A DNA stretch of 64,000 nt from Vibrio chagasii (GTDB lineage Bacteria > Pseudomonadota > Gammaproteobacteria > Enterobacterales > Vibrionaceae), in the NCBI RefSeq assembly GCF_002954585.1, contig NZ_MSCI01000001.1:1116001-1180000 (forward strand), in the 5' to 3' direction. The notes under the pieces are model-generated. The model made no database searches and was not told the DNA's origin. It saw only the letters and a list, made by a program, of their open reading frames with translations. Position numbers and translations under genes: made by a program. How positions within the stretch are numbered: position 1 is the stretch's first letter; each line of letters begins with the position of its first letter. This document shows positions 58,833-64,000 of this stretch, one piece after another.

Positions 58833-58861
58833 AAAAGGGAACCATAAGGTTCCCTTTTTTG
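58833..58861. terminator. Bidirectional terminator, TetR copy 2 / glgB
   Basis: AAAAGGGAACC-ATAA-GGTTCCCTTTT with T runs on both strands. Confidence 0.9.
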
Positions 58862-58892
58862 TGTTATCTACGCGTGCATTCTACCGACTCCA

Positions 58893-61076
58893 TTACGGGT
58901 TCAGCTTGTAAAAAATAGTCGACAATGGCGGTAGGCGAAGCTCAATCGAGGTATCCAACCCTTCACTCTGAACGGCTTCGATTTCGACAACCTCTTTCAC
59001 GTCATAACCACTACCGTTATATTTAGCATCATCAGTATTGAGTAATAGGCTGTACTTACCTTGTGCCGGAACACCTAGTCGGAAATGCTCATGTGGTACT
59101 GGCGTAAAGTTCGATACGACTAGCACACGCTCACCAGATTCACTGATACGCTCATGAGCTAAGATACTCGCCTCTGCAGAGTCTTGAAGACGCCATTCAA
59201 AACCTTGTGGATCGAAATCTAAGTCATGCATTGCAGCTTCATTGCGGTAAAGGTAGTTCAGGTCTTTCGTTAGCTTTTGAACACCTTGGTGGCGTTCGTA
59301 GTCTAATAAGAACCACTGCAGTTGGTCATCATGGTTCCACTCTGCTGTCTGACCAAACTCAGCCCCCATGAAGTTAAGCTTCTTACCCGGTTGTGCGTAC
59401 ATGTAACCCATGTATGCGCGTAGGTTAGCCGTTTGCTGCCACTCATCACCTGGCATCTTGTTATGGATAGAGCCTTTACCATAAACCACTTCATCGTGAG
59501 ACAGTGACAATACGTAGTTCTCACTGTGTGCGTAAACCAGCGGGAAAGTAATCGTATCGTGGTGGTATTTACGGTTAATAGGATCTTCTTGGATGTAAGA
59601 TAAGCTATCGTGCATCCAACCCATGTTCCACTTAAAGCCGAAGCCTAACCCCCCCATAAAAGTCGGTGCAGAAACACCAGGGAAAGCCGTCGACTCTTCC
59701 GCAATCGTCATCGCATTCGGGAAGTGCTTGTACACCTCTTCGTTCATCCATTTCAATGTCGCGATAGCGTCGTAGTTCTCATTGCCGCCATCAACATTTG
59801 GAATCCACTGATCGTGGCTACGCGAGTAATCGAGGTACAACATCGAAGCTACAGCATCCACACGGATACCATCAATATGGAATTGCTCGAACCAGTACAG
59901 CGCATTTGCTACTAAGAAACGACGCACGTGTTCGCGACCTAAGTCATAGATGTACGAGTTCCAATCTTGATGCCAACCACGACGCGGGTCCGGATCGTGG
60001 AACAATGGTGTACCATCGAAGTTAGCTAAGCCGTGGTCATCGCTCGGGAAGTGTGCTGGAACCCAGTCAAGCACTACGCCAAGACCAGCTTGATGACATT
60101 GGTCGACAAAGTATTTGAAATCATCCGGAGAACCAAAGCGGCTCGTTGGTGCGAAAAGACCAACTGGCTGGTAGCCCCATGAACCATAGAAAGGGTGTTC
60201 TGAAACTGGCATCAACTCGACGTGAGTGTACCCAAGCTCGGTGAGGTACGGAATTAGCTCTGCCGCTAACTCACGGTAGTTTAGAAAATCACCTTCAGCA
60301 TTACGCTTCCAAGAACCAGCATGTAATTCATAGAACGACAGTGCTTCTTTTCGCTTCTCTGTCACTGGGCGATTTTGCCATTTCGCATCTTGCCACTCAT
60401 AACGAGCGTGATCGTAAGTCACAGAAGAGAACGAAGGGTACTGCTCAGAGTAGAACCCCCATGGATCAGCCTTGTGAGGTAAGCCTTCACCATTTGGTCC
60501 TTTTAATTCGAACTTATATTGAGCGCCCTCTTCCAAGTCTGGAATGAATAAGCCCCAAATGCCGTAGTCCAAACGTTGCATTGGGTGGCGGCGACCGTCC
60601 CACGAGTTGAAGTTACCCACTAAGCTAGCCGCTGTTGCATGCGGTGCATAAACCAAGAAGCGAGTACCAGAAATTGTCTGACCATCACGCTCTAGCGTAA
60701 CAAACTGAGCCCCCATGTGATGGTACATATCTTTAGGTGTGTGAAGGTCTTCATAGCTCGCGTACAGCTCATGATATTGGTATGGGTCATCTATGATCTG
60801 CTCTACTCCCGCCCAATCAACTGCGAGCTTGTAGTGAGTAAAACGCAAGTCTCTTTCTTGCTTAAGAATGAAGCCACTTTCATCCTCTCGCTCTAACTCA
60901 ATACGAGGTTCCTTTCCAACAATCAACTCGACTTTATCTGCCCCTGGGATCCATACACGTAATGCACCTTGCTCTGAAGGTAAGTACGGCCCTAAAAACG
61001 CAAATGGGTCAGTGAAACAAGCCTGTGATAGTTGGGTATATATTTGTTTTTGCTTTGAAATCGAACTTAGTTCCAA
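58893..61076 (-). CDS. glgB: 1,4-alpha-glucan branching enzyme GlgB
   Basis: 727 residues from TTG 61076, preceded by AGGGAG at a good distance; the frame opens 22 codons earlier with an unlikely hydrophobic segment. The length equals E. coli GlgB (728). CBM48-type N-terminal domains, then the GH13 barrel with [12 protein letters not shown] (nucleophile Asp near 405), [10 protein letters not shown] (acid Glu near 459) and [10 protein letters not shown] (Asp near 525). Makes alpha-1,6 branches in glycogen. Here it lies downstream of malP and malQ rather than in a glgCA operon. Confidence 0.95.
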   Translation of the reverse strand: MELSSISKQKQIYTQLSQACFTDPFAFLGPYLPSEQGALRVWIPGADKVELIVGKEPRIELEREDESGFILKQERDLRFTHYKLAVDWAGVEQIIDDPYQYHELYASYEDLHTPKDMYHHMGAQFVTLERDGQTISGTRFLVYAPHATAASLVGNFNSWDGRRHPMQRLDYGIWGLFIPDLEEGAQYKFELKGPNGEGLPHKADPWGFYSEQYPSFSSVTYDHARYEWQDAKWQNRPVTEKRKEALSFYELHAGSWKRNAEGDFLNYRELAAELIPYLTELGYTHVELMPVSEHPFYGSWGYQPVGLFAPTSRFGSPDDFKYFVDQCHQAGLGVVLDWVPAHFPSDDHGLANFDGTPLFHDPDPRRGWHQDWNSYIYDLGREHVRRFLVANALYWFEQFHIDGIRVDAVASMLYLDYSRSHDQWIPNVDGGNENYDAIATLKWMNEEVYKHFPNAMTIAEESTAFPGVSAPTFMGGLGFGFKWNMGWMHDSLSYIQEDPINRKYHHDTITFPLVYAHSENYVLSLSHDEVVYGKGSIHNKMPGDEWQQTANLRAYMGYMYAQPGKKLNFMGAEFGQTAEWNHDDQLQWFLLDYERHQGVQKLTKDLNYLYRNEAAMHDLDFDPQGFEWRLQDSAEASILAHERISESGERVLVVSNFTPVPHEHFRLGVPAQGKYSLLLNTDDAKYNGSGYDVKEVVEIEAVQSEGLDTSIELRLPPLSTIFYKLNP

Positions 61077-61118
61077 AACGTTTCTCCCTAACCAAACATC
61101 CAAAAAATATAATACAAA

Positions 61119-61143
61119 AATGCCCGCTATTAGTGCGGGCAAT
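61119..61143 (-). terminator. Terminator between malQ and glgB
   Basis: Read leftward: TGCCCGC, seven-base loop, GCGGGCA, then TTTTTG. It lies 43 bases before the glgB start, so it may be partial (an attenuator) if glgB is co-transcribed with malQ. Confidence 0.75.
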
Positions 61144-61252
61144 ATAACGACGGTTTATTCTACCAGATGAGCATTCATTATTGAGTGACCAAGGTTGTAG
61201 TTTCGTACGCCGTAAGCAAAAAACCACCTATTTTCAAAGCCACTCAAACTCA

Positions 61253-63433
61253 TCATTTACCTGCTTTTTCTCGAACTTCTGTTAGCTTAGAAGCAATTCG
61301 ATTCACGCCGTCATGAGCAAAGATTTCGTCTAGATTCATCGATAGTTTACGACGCCAGTTCGGGTACTCATCAACCGTGCCAGGAATGTTTACTGGCTGG
61401 TCCATTTCCAACCAATCTTCCAATTGAACACTTAGCAATGTTGAGCCACCAGCAGCAACGTGCAACTGCAATGCTTCAGCAAGGTAAGAGTCCATTGGTA
61501 CTTGGCTCGCGTCACGGCCTACACCTTCAGGTAAGAAACCATGCCATGCCACAGAGTCTAGGATACCTTGCTTACACTCAAGACGATCATCAAACAAGCC
61601 GTTCAGCTGTTCTTGATCTGGGTACAAGCCAATCTCTTGACCCATTTTCAGGTCATCACAGTGCCAGAAGCCACGGAGTGTTGGCATATCGTGTGTACAT
61701 AGTGCCGCCATCGACTGTTCAGCATAATGAGCAGGTGAGATGAAACCGCCATCTTCTTCTGATGTTTCGAAGAAGAACACCTTGTACGAGTGCACACCTG
61801 CATCAGCCAAGATATCAACAATCTCATCTGGCACAGTACCTAAATCTTCACCGATAACGCTACATTGGTAACGATGAGATTCAAGAGCAAGAATAGACAG
61901 CATGTCTTGAACTGGGTAGTAGATGTAAGCGCCTTTCGTTGCATCTTCACCTTTTGGAATCCACCACAGGCGAAGTAGGCCTAATACATGGTCAATACGC
62001 AACGCACCACAGTGCTTCATGTTTGCACGAAGTAGCTTGATGTAAGCATCGTAACCCGTCGCTTGAAGCACTTCTGGGTTTAGCGGTGGAAGCCCCCAGT
62101 TTTGACCTAATGGACCAAGAATATCCGGTGGAGCACCGATGCTTGCATCCATCACAAGATTACCTTCATCGGCCCAAGTTTCACTGCCTGAATCCGCAAC
62201 GCCTACCGCTAGATCTCGGTACAGGCCAACCGCCATGCCTTTTTCTTCAGCCAATGACTGAGCATCGTTGATTTGACAGTCAGCTAGCCATTGTAGGTAC
62301 ATGTAAAGATGTACTTTATCTAGGTTGTCTTTGATGTACTTTTGAGTAGCTGGGCTGTCGAATGTACGGTATTTCTCAGGGAATACCGGCCATCCCCACA
62401 TACCAGAATCTTCAGCATGCAATTCACCGTGCAGAGCATCAAATGCCGCTTGGTGCATCAGGCTATCACCGCCCTCTTCAACAAACGCCAAGAATGCTTG
62501 TGCGCGATCGCTGTTTTTGTCTAGGTGACGAGTTCTAAATTCTGTAAATAGCAGAGGCAAGATGCTCATCTTCAGCTCAGACACTTCGGTGTAGTTCACC
62601 CAGTGTGCATCACGCGCTTTCTGAAGGCGCAGTTGGAACTCTGCACTGCCTACTGTTTGTTGCGCTTCAGCGCTTAATGCAAACTCAGGTACTGAGCTCA
62701 CATCAATATATAGGATGTTCAACCAACGACGTGAAGACGGGCTGTATGGGCTCGCACCTTCAGGGTTCGCAGGGAACAGAGAGTGAATCGGGTTTAGACC
62801 AACGAAGTCACCGCCGCTAGACGCGATATCAGCCACCAATTGTTTCAGGTCACCGAAATCACCAATACCCCAGTTATGCTGAGTTCTTAGAGTGTAAAGC
62901 TGAACACTTGGTCCCCAAAGTTTTTTGCCTTCTTCGATTGGCGACTGCTTAAAGCACGCTTTAGGTGTAATAATTAGCGTCATTTCGTAAGGCTTTTTAC
63001 GGCGCTTACGGCTCACAATTAACTTGTGGTAACCCCATGCCAGATCATTTGGCAATGCAAACACTAAAGGGCCACCCTCTGCACGCTCATCACGAACGAC
63101 TTGAGATTGAAGATAGCCTTCAAGTACCTCTCCTTGCTCGGTCTCTAAACGCCAGCTGAACTCACTCTCACGAGCGCTCACACCTAGATTCAGCGCCACT
63201 TCTACTGGCTCACCATCACGCAAGACAAGAGCTGGGTCTAGTACATCTTTTTTGTGTTTTCTTTCTGCTGACTTAAGCAGTGCATCATCGCTGCTTGTAT
63301 CGTAGCCCAATGAAGCCAGTAGAGATGTAATTGTCTCATCTGATACCTGTGCTTCATCGCCCCACGCACTAACGTAACTATCGGCAATGTTTGCCATTTC
63401 TGCGACTTGTTTTAATACGGTCTGTTCTTTCAT
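61253..63433 (-). CDS. malQ: 4-alpha-glucanotransferase (amylomaltase) MalQ
   Basis: 726 residues (E. coli 694). GH77 enzyme: an N-terminal beta-rich extension of about 170 residues as in E. coli MalQ, then WGIGDFGDLKQLV, ASPYSPSSRRWLN, GLYRDLAVGV, and the catalytic set LRIDHVLGLLRLW (nucleophile Asp near 477), VIGEDLGTVP (acid Glu near 527) and THDMPTLRGFW. Transfers maltodextrin segments and releases glucose in the cytosol. GGAGAG precedes the ATG. Downstream of malP, in the same direction. Confidence 0.95.
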   Translation of the reverse strand: MKEQTVLKQVAEMANIADSYVSAWGDEAQVSDETITSLLASLGYDTSSDDALLKSAERKHKKDVLDPALVLRDGEPVEVALNLGVSARESEFSWRLETEQGEVLEGYLQSQVVRDERAEGGPLVFALPNDLAWGYHKLIVSRKRRKKPYEMTLIITPKACFKQSPIEEGKKLWGPSVQLYTLRTQHNWGIGDFGDLKQLVADIASSGGDFVGLNPIHSLFPANPEGASPYSPSSRRWLNILYIDVSSVPEFALSAEAQQTVGSAEFQLRLQKARDAHWVNYTEVSELKMSILPLLFTEFRTRHLDKNSDRAQAFLAFVEEGGDSLMHQAAFDALHGELHAEDSGMWGWPVFPEKYRTFDSPATQKYIKDNLDKVHLYMYLQWLADCQINDAQSLAEEKGMAVGLYRDLAVGVADSGSETWADEGNLVMDASIGAPPDILGPLGQNWGLPPLNPEVLQATGYDAYIKLLRANMKHCGALRIDHVLGLLRLWWIPKGEDATKGAYIYYPVQDMLSILALESHRYQCSVIGEDLGTVPDEIVDILADAGVHSYKVFFFETSEEDGGFISPAHYAEQSMAALCTHDMPTLRGFWHCDDLKMGQEIGLYPDQEQLNGLFDDRLECKQGILDSVAWHGFLPEGVGRDASQVPMDSYLAEALQLHVAAGGSTLLSVQLEDWLEMDQPVNIPGTVDEYPNWRRKLSMNLDEIFAHDGVNRIASKLTEVREKAGK

Positions 63434-63496
63434 CGCTCTCTCCGAAAACGTTCTGACGCTTTCAATTTTGTAGGGTTGTTATTTAATCTGTTACTA

Positions 63497-63595
63497 ATCA
63501 ATTAGCTTGTGACAATCAGTTTGTGAGCATTGCTATCGGTTAAGCCATCTGTTTGCTCACAAGCTAATTGAGCCAAGGCAGAGACTGCCTTGGCT
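63497..63595 (-). promoter_or_regulatory. Intercistronic hairpins between malP and malQ
   Basis: An 11-base perfect stem AGCCAAGGCAG / CTGCCTTGGCT (63571-63595) directly after malP, and a longer-range pair TTAGCTTGTGA (from about 63502) / TCACAAGCTAA (about 63558-63568). No T run, so more likely mRNA processing or stabilisation than termination. Confidence 0.6.
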
Positions 63596-63607
63596 ACGTT
63601 GAAACTA

Positions 63608-64000
63608 TTAACGGTTAACCGCTTCAAGTTTCCAAATGTTATTCACGTAATCGCGGATAGAGCGATCCGATGTGAACTTACCAACGAGTGCTGTGTTAAG
63701 AATCGCTTTCTTAGCCCAACCCGCTTGGTCTTTGTATTGCACGCCCATGTCTTCATGCGCTTTCACGTAAGAAGCAAAGTCAGCAAGACATAGGTATGGG
63801 TCACCGCCATCTAGCAGGCTATCAAACGTTGCACGTAGAAGGCCTGGTTGACCTGGTGTGAACTCTTCACCAGTTAGCAGATCAAGTGACGCTTTCAATA
63901 GTGGGTCTGCGTTGTAGTAGTCATATGGGTTGTAGCCCTGAGCTTTCAGTGCTTGTACGCCATCCACTTCTAGACCGAAGATGTAGATGTTCTCATCACC
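63608..64000 (-). CDS. malP: Maltodextrin/glycogen phosphorylase MalP, 3' end
   Basis: C-terminal 130 residues of an alpha-glucan phosphorylase; the gene continues past the right edge (the frame is open to 64000, reading GDENIYIFGLEVDGV there). Shows NADPLLKASLDLL, DPYLCLADFASY and WAKKAILNTALVGKFTSDRSIRDYVNNIWKLE, the standard phosphorylase C-terminus (NIA..GKFSSDR in others). It releases glucose-1-phosphate from maltodextrins. First of the leftward malP-malQ-glgB series in this window. Confidence 0.93.
   Translation of the reverse strand, partial: GDENIYIFGLEVDGVQALKAQGYNPYDYYNADPLLKASLDLLTGEEFTPGQPGLLRATFDSLLDGGDPYLCLADFASYVKAHEDMGVQYKDQAGWAKKAILNTALVGKFTSDRSIRDYVNNIWKLEAVNR

Noticed and set aside
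59303..59524. Frames overlapping glgB and malQ on either strand
   Set aside because: Shadow frames of well-supported enzymes.

Overview
The window looks like the chromosome of a marine Vibrio, probably of the Splendidus clade and perhaps the second chromosome. This rests on moderately AT-rich DNA, Vibrio-style MalE/F/G/K, MalQ and GlgB, a thermolabile-haemolysin type GDSL lipase, a lipase with its own foldase, an MCP with a Cache-like sensor, and many GGDEF/TPR signalling proteins. The taxonomic call comes from protein resemblance, not from a search.

Layout. 1-3.6 kb: minus-strand operon for an alpha-type (CS1/ECP-like) chaperone-usher fimbria: pilin, small minor subunit, usher, then a probable chaperone cut by the window edge. 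3.6-9.0 kb: decayed, AT-rich island with a dead IS630-type element, a dead IS5/IS903-type element and two paralogous short TetR regulators. 9.0-14.1 kb: AraC regulator divergent from an EamA exporter, a broken oppA-like gene, a hotdog thioesterase and a small conserved-looking protein. 14.5-20.2 kb: maltose/maltodextrin importer, malEFG leftward and malK rightward, with an information-rich 650-base control region that appears to hold a separate short transcript. 20.3-22.7 kb: small acidic protein and an MCP. 23.1-30.1 kb: six-gene MoxR/DUF58/VWA (Bat-like) operon. 30.2-32.3 kb: GAF-GAF-GGDEF protein. 32.6-36.3 kb: pstSCAB phosphate importer. 36.7-42.0 kb: MCP, lipase plus lipase foldase, GDSL phospholipase/haemolysin. 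42.3-46.4 kb: DEAD-box helicase, Lpp-like lipoprotein convergent with an L,D-transpeptidase, deoD. 46.5-51.2 kb: an unusual double zinc-ribbon/HTH protein that looks like a domesticated transposase, then two overlapping TPR proteins, the first ending in what looks like a ruined GGDEF domain and the second in an intact one. 51.3-54.0 kb: EamA exporter and a DUF3302/HlyD pair. 54.3-58.8 kb: three-gene ECF transporter and a tandemly duplicated TetR-like gene. 58.9-64 kb: glgB, malQ and the 3' end of malP.

How it fits together. Two blocks serve alpha-glucan use: MalEFGK imports maltodextrins, MalP and MalQ process them, and GlgB links them to glycogen. PstSCAB, the lipases and the chemoreceptors suit a nutrient-scavenging marine bacterium. 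The Lpp/L,D-transpeptidase pair is an envelope-anchoring module. The most interesting less-understood items are the candidate RNA between malE and malK, the double zinc-ribbon protein after deoD, and the catalytic/degenerate GGDEF pair. No tRNA, rRNA, CRISPR array or prophage was seen.
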